Shown: positions 9,308-16,613 of the stretch, one piece after another
Numbering within the stretch: the first letter of the stretch is position 1
How the letters are laid out: each line of letters begins with the position of its first letter
Assembly: GCF_900102135.1 (NCBI RefSeq)
Contig: NZ_FMVJ01000015.1
Span: forward strand, 40,908-104,907
Length of the DNA: 64,000 bases
Direction of reading: 5' to 3'
From: Microvirga guangxiensis
Lineage (GTDB): Bacteria > Pseudomonadota > Alphaproteobacteria > Rhizobiales > Beijerinckiaceae
Notes under the pieces: model-generated
What the model was told of the DNA's origin: nothing
Database searches by the model: none
What the model saw: only the letters and a program-made list of their open reading frames with translations
Made by a program: the position numbers and the translations under genes

Positions 9308-10105
9308 ATGGCCAATGATCGCTATCGCGATGACGACGGCTATATCGCCCGCCGAGGCTTCGGTAATGACCGCGCCGGTTACGACCGCGCCCGCGAAGAC
9401 AGAACACCCAGGCGCGACTATGGGGATTCCGCCGGTTATGGCACAGGCGGCTCCGCCCGCGACTGGCGCGACGTTGTCGGCGAAGACCGTGACTACAACG
9501 CGTCCTCCCTCTTCCGCTCCGGCGAAGGCCGGGATCGTGACCGGGACTATCGCCGTTCGGGGAGTTCATACGGATGGGATCAGGACCGTTCCGGCTCCGA
9601 CACGTTCGGTCGGGGCTCCCGTGATTACAATGAGGACAGAGGGTTCTTCGAGCGCGCCGGGGACGAGGTCCGCTCCTGGTTCGGCGACGAGGATGCCGAG
9701 CGCCGCCGTGACCGGGACATGCGCGAGGCGGGCTATCATCGCGGACGCGGACCGAAGGGCTATCAGCGTTCCGATGAGCGGATCATGGACGATGTGAATG
9801 ACCGCCTTACGGATGATCCGCATATCGATGCATCGGAAATCGAAGTCTCGGTTTCGGGCCGCGAGGTCACCTTGAGCGGCACCGTCAACAGCCGCTTCGA
9901 GAAACGGCATGCGGAGGACATCGCGGAATCCGTCTCGGGCGTCACCCATGTGCAGAACAACCTGCGCGTCCAGCAATACGCTGATATGGGCATGGGCGGC
10001 AGCATGCTCTCCGGCGCAGGCGCGGCAGGCGCCGGAACGGTGGGCCAGCCCGAAATGAACACGGGAGGGACCGGCGACACGACAAGCCGCAAGAACCGCA
10101 CCTGA
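9308..10105 (+). CDS. BON-domain stress protein with disordered Arg/Asp/Tyr/Gly-rich N-terminus
   Basis: The 265-residue product begins MANDRYRDDDGYIARRGFGND. The first 145 residues or so are low complexity (R, D, Y, G, S), and residues 155-225 form a BON domain (DERIMDDVNDRL, EIEVSVSGREVTLSGTV, GVTHVQNNLRV). BON domains bind phospholipid or periplasmic partners in proteins such as OsmY, but no signal peptide is visible here. GGAAGGAG is 7 bases before the ATG at 9308, so the longer open frame from 9137 is not used. A perfect EcfG promoter lies upstream, fitting an osmotic or general stress role. Confidence 0.88.
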   Translation: MANDRYRDDDGYIARRGFGNDRAGYDRAREDRTPRRDYGDSAGYGTGGSARDWRDVVGEDRDYNASSLFRSGEGRDRDRDYRRSGSSYGWDQDRSGSDTFGRGSRDYNEDRGFFERAGDEVRSWFGDEDAERRRDRDMREAGYHRGRGPKGYQRSDERIMDDVNDRLTDDPHIDASEIEVSVSGREVTLSGTVNSRFEKRHAEDIAESVSGVTHVQNNLRVQQYADMGMGGSMLSGAGAAGAGTVGQPEMNTGGTGDTTSRKNRT

Positions 10106-10116
10106 CCCCACCGGCA

Positions 10117-10201
10117 TTTCAGGGCGATTATCCTTCTATCCCCTGAAAGCTCGCGAGCCCCTCGCGGATGCGCCCTTTTGCTCTTGGGAGCGGGGCGCAT
10201 C
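10117..10201. terminator. Two hairpins behind the BON gene
   Basis: TTTCAGGG (10117-10124) pairs with CCCTGAAA (10141-10148). GATGCGCCC (10167-10175) pairs with GGGCGCATC (10193-10201). Neither has a clear T-run, so a terminator role is inferred from position only. Confidence 0.4.
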
Positions 10202-10272
10202 TGCCGTATCAGGACCTTGCCTTTTCCCTCAGACGCACGACCTCATATCTGACGGGAAGGATGAGGACGACG

Positions 10273-10650
10273 ATGGCAGGTATTTCCGTCACGCTCGAAG
10301 GTGACAACATTCAGATCGCCTTCCAGAAAGGCGAGCAGTCGACAGCGGTGGTCATGGACCCTCACGCTGCCCGCTCGCTGGTCAAGGCCCTCAGCCAGCT
10401 TCTCATCGCAATCGGCGAAAGCAGCGAAAATGCGGGAGAAGACGCTCCCGAGGAGCTGGTGGAGGTCACGTCCTCGACCATCGATGTCGGCACCGACGAG
10501 CATGGTCTTGCCGTGGTGGGCCTGCAGGCCGGCATGATGCCCCCCTTCCTGCTTCGCCTCAAGGATGACGAAGCCAGGCACATCGCCACCAGCCTGCTTG
10601 AAATCCTGAACAGCCCGCGAGACGTAAGGGTCTCTCACGGGGACCACTAG
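10273..10650 (+). CDS. Conserved hypothetical cytoplasmic protein
   Basis: The 125-residue product (MAGISVTLEGDNIQIAFQKG...) starts at 10273, where GAGG precedes the ATG by 6 bases; an in-frame ATG at 10261 has a poorly spaced site. The protein alternates predicted strands and helices (DPHAARSLVKALSQLLIAIG; ARHIATSLLEILN) without signal peptide, membrane segment or motif that I recognise. It is monocistronic. Function unknown. Confidence 0.7.
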   Translation: MAGISVTLEGDNIQIAFQKGEQSTAVVMDPHAARSLVKALSQLLIAIGESSENAGEDAPEELVEVTSSTIDVGTDEHGLAVVGLQAGMMPPFLLRLKDDEARHIATSLLEILNSPRDVRVSHGDH

Positions 10651-10684
10651 CTTCCCGGAAGACCATATGAAGGCTTGATCCCGG

Positions 10685-10746
10685 CCATTCGATCTGCAAA
10701 GTATTATTGCAACGTTATTTCATCAAAAACATTGCAGATCGAATGG
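10685..10746. repeat. 15-bp perfect inverted repeat upstream of the methyltransferase gene
   Basis: CCATTCGATCTGCAA (10685-10699) is exactly complementary to TTGCAGATCGAATGG (10732-10746), with a 32-nt A/T-rich loop. The right arm ends 7 bp before the ATG at 10754. It could be an operator with two half-sites, a cruciform, or an RNA hairpin that covers the ribosome binding site. No T-run follows it. Confidence 0.8.
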
Positions 10747-10753
10747 ATCGACC

Positions 10754-12334
10754 ATGACCAATTGGAGTTCGGGCTACGTCACGGACGTCGAGTACACCCA
10801 CGGCTTCTATAAGGGCCTGACGCCCAATCTGCTGAGCCTGTACGCACTCCTGCGCGGGGTGCAGGCTCCCGGGGCCGATCTGGAGCCGCGCACTTATTGC
10901 GAGCTGGGCTGCGGACAGGGCTACACAGCCAATGTTCTGGCTGCCGGCAATCCGCATATCGAGTTCTATGCAACCGACTTCAATCCAAGCCATATTGCCG
11001 GCGCACAGGATCTGGCGCGGGCGGCCAAGCTCGGCAATGTGCATTTCTCGAACGACAGCTTCGGCGAGTATCTGCAACGCGATGACCTGCCGGATTTCGA
11101 CTTCATCACCCTTCATGGCATCTATAGCTGGATCTCGGCGGAGGCGCGGCAGGAGATCGTTCGCTTCATTGCCAGGAAGCTGAAGCCGGGCGGCATCGTC
11201 TACATCTCCTACAACTGCATGCCCGGATGGGCATCCGTCATGCCGCTCCGGCGTCTTATGATCGAGCACGCAGACATGCAGGGCGCATCCCGCCCGTTGC
11301 TGCCGCGCATTTCCGCATCTCTCGATTTCGCCGAAACGCTCAACCGTCTGGAAGCCAGCTATTTCCAAAGCCAGCCATCGCTGGCTGGTCGCATCGAGCG
11401 CATCAAGAAGAACAATCTCAACTACGTCGCGCATGAGTATTTCAATCGCGATTTGACGCCGTTCTACTTCATGGATGTGGCCCGCGAACTGTCGGAGGCC
11501 AAACTCACATGGGTGGGTCCCGCCAGCACGACGGCGGGCCTCGACATGATCCATCTGACACAGGAGCAACGGGATCTTCTTGCCGGCATCGACGACGTGC
11601 ATTTTCGCGAGACGGTGCGCGATCACATCATCAATCAGCAGTTCCGGTCCGACATCTTCGTCAAAGGTCCTGTGAGACCTGGCGCTCAGGCCATTACCGA
11701 GAAATGGCTGGACACGAGATTTGCGCTGACGAACGGCAATCCTTCTCAGGACATGAAGGGAAGCCGCTTCTCCATCAAACTGAACCCCGATCTCTTCAAT
11801 GGCTTGGTCGCAGCCCTCACGCCAGGACCGCGCGCCTTGCGCGAGATCGCGAGCCTTCCGGAACTCGAGCGGTTCAAGCTGGATCGGATCCTCCAGGGAA
11901 TCTTTTACCTGATCGATCAGAATGCCTGCCATCCTTGTCTTCCCGACCAGGGTCTCCTGGAGCGCAAGCTCCGTGCGGAGCGCTTCAACGCGGTCGCTGC
12001 GGAGCGCGTGAAGTCCGGCGCTCCCCTCAACACGTTCGCATCGCCCGTTCTTGGCGGAGGCGTGCCTCATGACCGTATCGGTGCGCTGATCTGGCTTGCG
12101 CTTCACAATGAGGAGAAGGACCTGTCCCAGGCCGTTCTGAATCATATGAATCAAGCGGGCCTCAAGGTGTCCAAAGAGGGGCAGGAGTTGAAGGGCGCAG
12201 ACGAGAGCCTTCGGGTCCTCGAGGCTCATCTCGCCGTCAATGACGAGAAGGTGAGGCCGTTCTGGAAATCCCTGGGATTGCTCAGGATGGAAGGCGGGAA
12301 CGCCAAGCGCGAGCAGAAGCGGATGGGCGCGTGA
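10754..12334 (+). CDS. Class I SAM-dependent methyltransferase with MethyTransf_Reg domain
   Basis: The 526-residue protein has an N-terminal Rossmann methyltransferase. The SAM-binding motif I is YCELGCGQGYTANVLAA, and ATDFNPSHI and LKPGGIVYISYNCMPGW follow. The central region matches the predicted methyltransferase regulatory domain found behind many such enzymes (for example KNNLNYVAHEYFN). The substrate is unknown. The gene sits directly behind the 15-bp inverted repeat and upstream of a nucleotidyltransferase gene, which appears to have its own promoter. There is no clear Shine-Dalgarno before the ATG; the right repeat arm occupies that position. Confidence 0.88.
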   Translation: MTNWSSGYVTDVEYTHGFYKGLTPNLLSLYALLRGVQAPGADLEPRTYCELGCGQGYTANVLAAGNPHIEFYATDFNPSHIAGAQDLARAAKLGNVHFSNDSFGEYLQRDDLPDFDFITLHGIYSWISAEARQEIVRFIARKLKPGGIVYISYNCMPGWASVMPLRRLMIEHADMQGASRPLLPRISASLDFAETLNRLEASYFQSQPSLAGRIERIKKNNLNYVAHEYFNRDLTPFYFMDVARELSEAKLTWVGPASTTAGLDMIHLTQEQRDLLAGIDDVHFRETVRDHIINQQFRSDIFVKGPVRPGAQAITEKWLDTRFALTNGNPSQDMKGSRFSIKLNPDLFNGLVAALTPGPRALREIASLPELERFKLDRILQGIFYLIDQNACHPCLPDQGLLERKLRAERFNAVAAERVKSGAPLNTFASPVLGGGVPHDRIGALIWLALHNEEKDLSQAVLNHMNQAGLKVSKEGQELKGADESLRVLEAHLAVNDEKVRPFWKSLGLLRMEGGNAKREQKRMGA

Positions 12335-12365
12335 TGCGCCCCCAGACCGCAAACTGAGCCGCGGC

Positions 12366-12390
12366 GGAACTTCATTACTGCCATAGGGTT
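12366..12390 (+). promoter_or_regulatory. EcfG-type promoter candidate for the nucleotidyltransferase operon
   Basis: GGAAC (12366-12370), 16 nt, GGTT (12387-12390). Only the first -10 base differs from consensus. It lies 42 bp before the ATG at 12433. Confidence 0.55.
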
Positions 12391-12432
12391 GTCGAACGCG
12401 GGCCACCATCGGCCCCGCTTTGGATAAGGCCT

Positions 12433-13248
12433 ATGGCAGTTCACGATCCAGACCTGACGTCGAACCCTCCCTACAGCGTCCCTGTTATGGACGCCAAGGC
12501 GGAACCGACTTTGAAATATCCTGAATCCGAGGCGTTCTATGCCGAGGCTCTGCGGGAACTGAACGAGCTCGGCCTGCCCTTCCTGCTTGCAGGAACCTAT
12601 GCTCTCTCGGCCTATACCGGCATCACGCGGCCGACGAAGGATCTCGATATCTTCTGCAAGGCTGGTGACTACACGCGGGTCTTGTCGCATTTCAAAGGCC
12701 TCGGGTACTCCATTGAGATCGAGGACGAGCGCTGGCTCGGCAAAGTCTTCAAGGGCCAATATTTCTTCGATGTGATTTTTGCTTCCTCGAACGGCACCAT
12801 GCCGATCGGCGATCCGTGGTTCGAGCACGCGCGACAGATCGAGGTGTTCGGCACTCCCGTGCGCATCGTGGGGCCCACCGAACTCGTCTGGTCCAAGTGC
12901 TTCATCCAGCTCCGCCATCGCTACGATGGCGCCGATGTAGCGCATACCTTTCTGAAAGCCCACGATCAGATCGACTGGCATCGCCTGCTTGCCTACATGG
13001 AAGTGCACTGGGAAGTGCTGCTGATGCACCTGCTCAACTTCCGTTGGATCTACCCGTCCGAGCGCGACAAGATTCCGAGCTGGGTCATGGACGAGTTGCT
13101 CGATCGACTGGCCAAGCAGCGCGACCTGCCTCCGCCGCAGATGAAAGTGTGCCGGGGACGGATGTTCTCGCGCGTGGATTATGAAATCGATGTGAAGCAA
13201 TGGGGCTTCGCCGATGTCGGCGGCGAAGGTGAATGGCGGAATGAGTGA
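12433..13248 (+). CDS. Minimal nucleotidyltransferase-fold protein
   Basis: The 271-residue product contains a polymerase-beta-type nucleotidyltransferase signature near residues 50-75: LPFLLAGTYALSAYTG, then RPTKDLDIF (the DhD metal-binding pair). The same arrangement is seen in AbiEii-like and other uncharacterised nucleotidyltransferases. The rest is mixed alpha/beta with IRIVGPTELVWSKCFIQ. It overlaps the following metallophosphoesterase gene by 8 bp, so the two are translated together and probably work on the same substrate. An EcfG-type promoter candidate precedes it. The target (protein, RNA or small molecule) cannot be told from the sequence. The ATG at 12433 has GGATAAGG upstream. 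Confidence 0.8.
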   Translation: MAVHDPDLTSNPPYSVPVMDAKAEPTLKYPESEAFYAEALRELNELGLPFLLAGTYALSAYTGITRPTKDLDIFCKAGDYTRVLSHFKGLGYSIEIEDERWLGKVFKGQYFFDVIFASSNGTMPIGDPWFEHARQIEVFGTPVRIVGPTELVWSKCFIQLRHRYDGADVAHTFLKAHDQIDWHRLLAYMEVHWEVLLMHLLNFRWIYPSERDKIPSWVMDELLDRLAKQRDLPPPQMKVCRGRMFSRVDYEIDVKQWGFADVGGEGEWRNE

Positions 13249-13963
13249 TGTTGAGAAGACCCTGAAGGTCGCTGCCATGGGCGACCTTCACGTGCGTGAA
13301 GACAACAGCGATTCCTATCGCGAGCTGTTCGGCGAAATCTCCAAGGAAGCAGATGTTCTCGTCCTTGCAGGCGATCTGACAGACCTTGGCAAGCCGAAGG
13401 AGGCGGAGCTTCTCGCGCAGGATCTCAAGGCATGCTCGATCCCTGTCGTGGGCGTGCTCGGCAATCACGATTACGAGTGCGGCGCGCATGAAGAAGTCGC
13501 CCACATTCTGCGCGATGCGGGCATGAAGGTTCTTGACGGGCAATCGGTGGAGATCGACGGCGTCGGCTTCGTCGGCGTGAAAGGTTTCGCCGGCGGTTTC
13601 GGACGGCGCATGCTGGGCTATTTCGGCGAGCCCGCCATGAAGCAGTTCGTCAATGAAACCATGAACGAGACGCTGCGGCTCGAGAACGCCATGAGGCAGG
13701 TTCGCGCCAAGCGCTCCATGGTCATTCTCCACTACGCGCCGGTCGTTGACACCATCGAGAGCGAGCCGCTGGAGATCTATCCTTTTCTCGGCTCCTCGCG
13801 TCTGGCGGAGACCATAGACCGGTTCAAGGTGAACGCCATCGTCCACGGCCACGCCCATCGTGGCCGCTTCGAGGGGCGCACGCCCGGCGGGCAGCCGGTC
13901 TACAACGTTGCCAAGCACATCGAGAAGCCGACCGGCAAACCCTACGCGATCTTGGACATCTGA
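13241..13963 (+). CDS. Calcineurin-like metallophosphoesterase
   Basis: The 240-residue product has the full metallophosphoesterase set: MGDLHVRED (DxH), LAGDLTD (GDxxD), LGNHDYE (GNHD/E), ILHYAP, and HGHAHRG. It should be a two-metal phosphoesterase, but the substrate is unknown. The ATG at 13241 is chosen because upstream residues are not family-like; it overlaps the nucleotidyltransferase stop by 8 bp. Pairing of a nucleotide-adding and a phosphoester-cleaving enzyme suggests a reversible modification or a repair cycle, which is inference. It ends 3 bp from the convergent Pro-rich gene. Confidence 0.88.
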   Translation: MSDVEKTLKVAAMGDLHVREDNSDSYRELFGEISKEADVLVLAGDLTDLGKPKEAELLAQDLKACSIPVVGVLGNHDYECGAHEEVAHILRDAGMKVLDGQSVEIDGVGFVGVKGFAGGFGRRMLGYFGEPAMKQFVNETMNETLRLENAMRQVRAKRSMVILHYAPVVDTIESEPLEIYPFLGSSRLAETIDRFKVNAIVHGHAHRGRFEGRTPGGQPVYNVAKHIEKPTGKPYAILDI

Positions 13964-13966
13964 TCC

Positions 13967-14203
13967 TTAGAACCGCGTGCCCGGCGCCGTGGGGGTGCCC
14001 GGAAGATAATCGGGCTCGGAACCCGGTCCTGTCGGATCCGTGATACCGGGATCGTTCACAGGATAAGGCGTGCGCGGACCTGTCGGGCCCGTATCCGGCA
14101 TCTCATCCGGCTCGGGGCTCGGAGGCACTTCGCTCGGAATGTTTCCACCCGGAACCGGATCGTTCGTGGGCACTCCTGGATTCACCATGCTTTCCATCCT
14201 CAT
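13967..14203 (-). CDS. Small Pro/Gly/Asp-rich protein
   Basis: The product has 78 residues from the ATG at 14203, or 73 from the ATG at 14188, which has the better spaced GAGG. It is almost entirely low-complexity, with PGVPTNDPVPGG, PPSPEPDEMPDTGPTGPRT and DPTGPGSEPDYLPGTPTAPG. It has no signal peptide or membrane segment and is probably disordered. Support for its being real comes from a GGAAC-N16-TGTT element 23 bp upstream and from tight packing against the phosphoesterase gene. The much longer open frame to 14896 only reads through the PfpI gene in antisense. Function unknown. Confidence 0.6.
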   Translation of the reverse strand: MRMESMVNPGVPTNDPVPGGNIPSEVPPSPEPDEMPDTGPTGPRTPYPVNDPGITDPTGPGSEPDYLPGTPTAPGTRF

Positions 14204-14225
14204 TGAATTGTCCGTGAACGAGGTC

Positions 14226-14250
14226 AACAGGCCCATGCAGATCGGGTTCC
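14226..14250 (-). promoter_or_regulatory. EcfG-type promoter candidate for the Pro-rich gene
   Basis: On the minus strand GGAAC (14250-14246), 16 nt, TGTT (14229-14226). It is only 16 bp from the divergent PfpI promoter at 14267. Confidence 0.6.
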
Positions 14251-14266
14251 GCATAAGAGGTTTTCC

Positions 14267-14291
14267 GGAACCCCTGCCCCTTTCATCCGTT
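14267..14291 (+). promoter_or_regulatory. EcfG-type promoter of the PfpI gene
   Basis: GGAAC (14267-14271), 16 nt, CGTT (14288-14291): a perfect consensus match. It lies 35 bp before the likely start at 14327. Confidence 0.8.
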
Positions 14292-14326
14292 CCATCGCCA
14301 ACCCCTGAACAACAATGGAGAATGCC

Positions 14327-14908
14327 ATGCCTGACATCCAACAGGCCAAAATCCTCATTATGGCGACAGACGGTTTCGAGCAGTCGGAACTCATGGTGCC
14401 GCAGCAGAAGCTTTCCGAGGCCGGCGCAACGGTCGAGGTTGCCGCACCCAAATCGCGCATGAAGCCCGGTGAGATCCGCGGCTGGGACGAAAAGGATTGG
14501 GGCAAGAGCGTAAAGGTCGACAAGGATATCGAGAGCATTGATCCCTCCGCCTATGACGCGCTCGTGCTGCCCGGCGGCCAGATCAATCCCGATAAGTTGC
14601 GCATGGAGCAGAAAGCCATCGAGATCATCCGCGCATTCTACTCGTCCGGGAAAGTGGTTGCGGCCATCTGCCATGCCCCATGGCTGCTGATCGAAGCAGG
14701 CATCATCAAGGGCAAGAAATGCACGTCCTATCAATCGATCAAGACGGACGTGGCAAATGCGGGCGGCGAGTGGCGCGATGAGACGGTGGTGACCGATCAA
14801 GGCCTGATTACCAGCCGCAATCCCGGTGACCTCGATGCTTTCGTCAGCAAGATCATCGAGGAAGTTCGCGAAGGATCGCACAAGGATCGCCGTCACGCCG
14901 CCGAGTAA
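14327..14908 (+). CDS. DJ-1/PfpI family protein (type 1 glutamine amidotransferase-like)
   Basis: The 193-residue product belongs to the DJ-1/PfpI superfamily: ILIMATDGFEQSEL at the N-terminus, the glutamate region, and the nucleophile elbow AAICHAPWLLIEAG with its cysteine. Related proteins act as stress-induced deglycases, chaperones or proteases. I choose the ATG at 14327 because GGAG lies 6 bases upstream; an in-frame ATG at 14315 has no site. A perfect EcfG promoter is directly upstream, in line with general-stress control of this family. A bidirectional terminator follows. Confidence 0.92.
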   Translation: MPDIQQAKILIMATDGFEQSELMVPQQKLSEAGATVEVAAPKSRMKPGEIRGWDEKDWGKSVKVDKDIESIDPSAYDALVLPGGQINPDKLRMEQKAIEIIRAFYSSGKVVAAICHAPWLLIEAGIIKGKKCTSYQSIKTDVANAGGEWRDETVVTDQGLITSRNPGDLDAFVSKIIEEVREGSHKDRRHAAE

Positions 14909-14930
14909 TCCTCAGCGCTGTCGTCCAAGG

Positions 14931-14960
14931 AAAAAGCGGCCGGTTTTCACCGGCCGCTTT
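14931..14960. terminator. Bidirectional terminator between the PfpI and Tim44-like genes
   Basis: GCGGCCGG (14936-14943) pairs with CCGGCCGC (14950-14957). The stem is flanked by AAAAA on one side and TTTCTT on the other, so it can serve both convergent genes. Confidence 0.85.
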
Positions 14961-14983
14961 CTTGTTGATGTGGAGTGTTGTTT

Positions 14984-16030
14984 TTAAGCCAACTGGATCG
15001 CGGAGATCTTCCAGGAGCTACCCTGATCCCTGCGGAACGTCCAAAGCTCGGTGGCTTCCTGCGGCGTCGAGGCATCGCCTTCCACCACACGCCCGGTTGC
15101 CTTGTCGGTCAACACGTCGATCACCGAGAAGCGCATGGCGACGGTCGCATACTCGGCCGTCCCCTCACGCCACGCCTCGGACAGATCGCCCTGGAGCAGG
15201 CGCGTATCCGAGACCTTGTTCACGACACCACGCGCAGAGTAATCGTTCAGCTCTTCCTGGATGTAGCCTGCCATCTCAGGCGTGGCCATCGACCAGATCT
15301 TCTCGATATCCTGGCGCGAATAGGCATCCTGCAGCTCCACGAGCGAGCGCTCGAAGGCGGCAAAATCCTGCTCGCCGATGCCGACTTCATCGCGCACGTC
15401 CGTGCGGCGACGATTCTGCTTCAGGCCACCGAGCGCTCCGCCGAGAGCACCACCGCCGAGGCCGCCCAGGCCCCCTGCCAAGCCCCCGCCCATTCCGCCT
15501 GCGGCGGGGCGGGTGCCGTTCGTCGGAGGCACGCTGCCGCCGGCCGCCGAGCGGTTATAGCTCTGCGGACCCGCATAAGCCGGCTCCTGACGGCGGCGGA
15601 ACCACTTCATGGCGAAGGAGATCAGCAGGACGATAAGGCCGACCTGGAGCAGCAGACCCATGATCGAAGCGAGGCCGCCGAGACCGCCGAAGAAGCCGTT
15701 GCCCATGAGCATGCCGAGAAGGCCAGCGCCGAAGAGGCCCGCCATGAGGCCCGTGCCGAAGCCGAAGCGACGCGGCTGTGCGACGTTCGGAGCCGGGGCG
15801 CCGGGACGGTTGAGGTTCTGGCCCTGGTTCGGAACCTGCGAGCGCTGAATGGGAGCAGCAGCCTCAGGCGCCGTCCGGGTAGCCGGAGGCGGAGAATAAG
15901 TGCGCGCGCCGCGCGAGCCGAAGCCGCCTCGGCCTCCGCCGACGCGTGCCTCGGCAGCGCTGCCGGCCAGCACCAAAGCGGCGGCCAGTGCGACCATGAC
16001 GCGACTTCGGCGAGAAGCAAATTTCATCAT
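14984..16030 (-). CDS. Tim44-like domain membrane protein
   Basis: The 348-residue protein begins with a signal-type segment (VMVALAAALVLAGSAAEA), then a Gly/Arg/Pro-rich stretch. One or two membrane segments follow (FGTGLMAGLFGAGLLGMLM; ASIMGLLLQVGLIVLLISFA), then a Gly-rich linker and a C-terminal Tim44-like domain (DFAAFERSLVELQDAYSRQD ... ATELWTFRRDQGSSWKISAI). Bacterial members are poorly characterised envelope proteins with an NTF2-like fold. It is transcribed toward the PfpI gene and shares its terminator. ATGATG at the start leaves a one-codon ambiguity. Confidence 0.88.
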   Translation of the reverse strand: MMKFASRRSRVMVALAAALVLAGSAAEARVGGGRGGFGSRGARTYSPPPATRTAPEAAAPIQRSQVPNQGQNLNRPGAPAPNVAQPRRFGFGTGLMAGLFGAGLLGMLMGNGFFGGLGGLASIMGLLLQVGLIVLLISFAMKWFRRRQEPAYAGPQSYNRSAAGGSVPPTNGTRPAAGGMGGGLAGGLGGLGGGALGGALGGLKQNRRRTDVRDEVGIGEQDFAAFERSLVELQDAYSRQDIEKIWSMATPEMAGYIQEELNDYSARGVVNKVSDTRLLQGDLSEAWREGTAEYATVAMRFSVIDVLTDKATGRVVEGDASTPQEATELWTFRRDQGSSWKISAIQLA

Positions 16031-16154
16031 CGTTTCGTTTCATCCCATAGGAGCATGATGCTCCGGTCTCTTATGTGGTGATGGCCCAGCTTTTGCAAAA
16101 GGGCTGAGCCATCCGAAACCAATGCTTTGTGGAGAAGAGAGATCCCAAGCGGCC

Positions 16155-16430
16155 TCAATGGCCTTTGTTCTGCTTGAGATTGTCGATCCGCTTCGAGGCT
16201 TCGGCCTTGTCGAGCTTCGGATCATACGCTTCAGGCTGATGCGCCTGCTCCGAGAGGGTCTTCAGATAAGAGGCTTGAGCGCCGGTCATGGGCTCGTCTC
16301 CGCTCACCCAATCCTCCGGATCCTTGATCCGGTTATCCGCTGCGTTCGGAGCGAGCTTCGGATTTTCGTCTCCGCTTGCCTACTTCGCCTTTGAAGGGTG
16401 TCCGCTAGCAGTCTTGCTGTGCGATGCCAT
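16155..16430 (-). pseudogene. DUF3072 gene interrupted by an in-frame amber codon
   Basis: From the ATG at 16430, preceded by AGGAG, the frame reads 16 codons (MASHSKTASGHPSKAK), then TAG at 16382-16380. It continues in the same frame to TGA at 16157-16155. The part after the amber codon is a clear DUF3072 domain (IKDPEDWVSGDEPMTGAQAS ... DKAEASKRIDNLKQ). Possibilities are a nonsense mutation or a sequencing error. Alternatively translation could start at the GTG at 16307, which has GGAGG 5 bases upstream and would give a 50-residue protein. DUF3072 proteins are small and of unknown function. A LexA box (16445-16459) and an EcfG-like element (16469-16494) lie directly upstream. Confidence 0.65.
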
Positions 16431-16444
16431 GTGAGACTCCTATT

Positions 16445-16459
16445 GTTCTCTGTTTGTTC
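16445..16459. promoter_or_regulatory. LexA box 1 (GTTC-N7-GTTC)
   Basis: GTTC (16445-16448), 7 nt, GTTC (16456-16459): a perfect alphaproteobacterial LexA operator. It is 15 bp from the DUF3072 start codon on the minus strand and about 155 bp before the polymerase gene, so it most likely controls DUF3072. Confidence 0.75.
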
Positions 16460-16468
16460 GAAAATGAG

Positions 16469-16494
16469 AACATCGGAATCATGCCTTTGGTTCC
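16469..16494 (-). promoter_or_regulatory. EcfG-like promoter candidate for DUF3072
   Basis: On the minus strand GGAAC (16494-16490), 17 nt, TGTT (16472-16469). Spacing and the -10 element are within the range described for EcfG. LexA box 1 falls where the transcription start would be. Confidence 0.4.
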
Positions 16495-16573
16495 TCAACG
16501 GAAAGACGGGCTACCCCCAGCGGTTCGTCCCCATTATCCACAGGCCGACCGCTCGACTCACAGTCCAGCTTAT

Positions 16574-16588
16574 GTTCTCATTTTGTTC
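16574..16588. promoter_or_regulatory. LexA box 2 (GTTC-N7-GTTC) of the polymerase gene
   Basis: GTTC (16574-16577), 7 nt, GTTC (16585-16588): a perfect LexA operator 25 bp before the polymerase ATG at 16614. Confidence 0.85.
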
Positions 16589-16613
16589 ACTCATGAAAAA
16601 CAGGTGGGCAATC

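Noticed and set aside
10715..12409. 564-codon open frame antisense to the methyltransferase gene
   Set aside because: Antisense shadow with no recognisable motif; the plus-strand gene has clear SAM-binding motifs.
13967..14896. 309-codon reading of the Pro-rich gene
   Set aside because: Only the last 73-78 codons lie outside the PfpI gene; the rest is antisense to it.
16398..16613. N-terminal extension of the Y-family polymerase
   Set aside because: It would translate through both LexA boxes and lacks family similarity; the ATG at 16614 has a Shine-Dalgarno.
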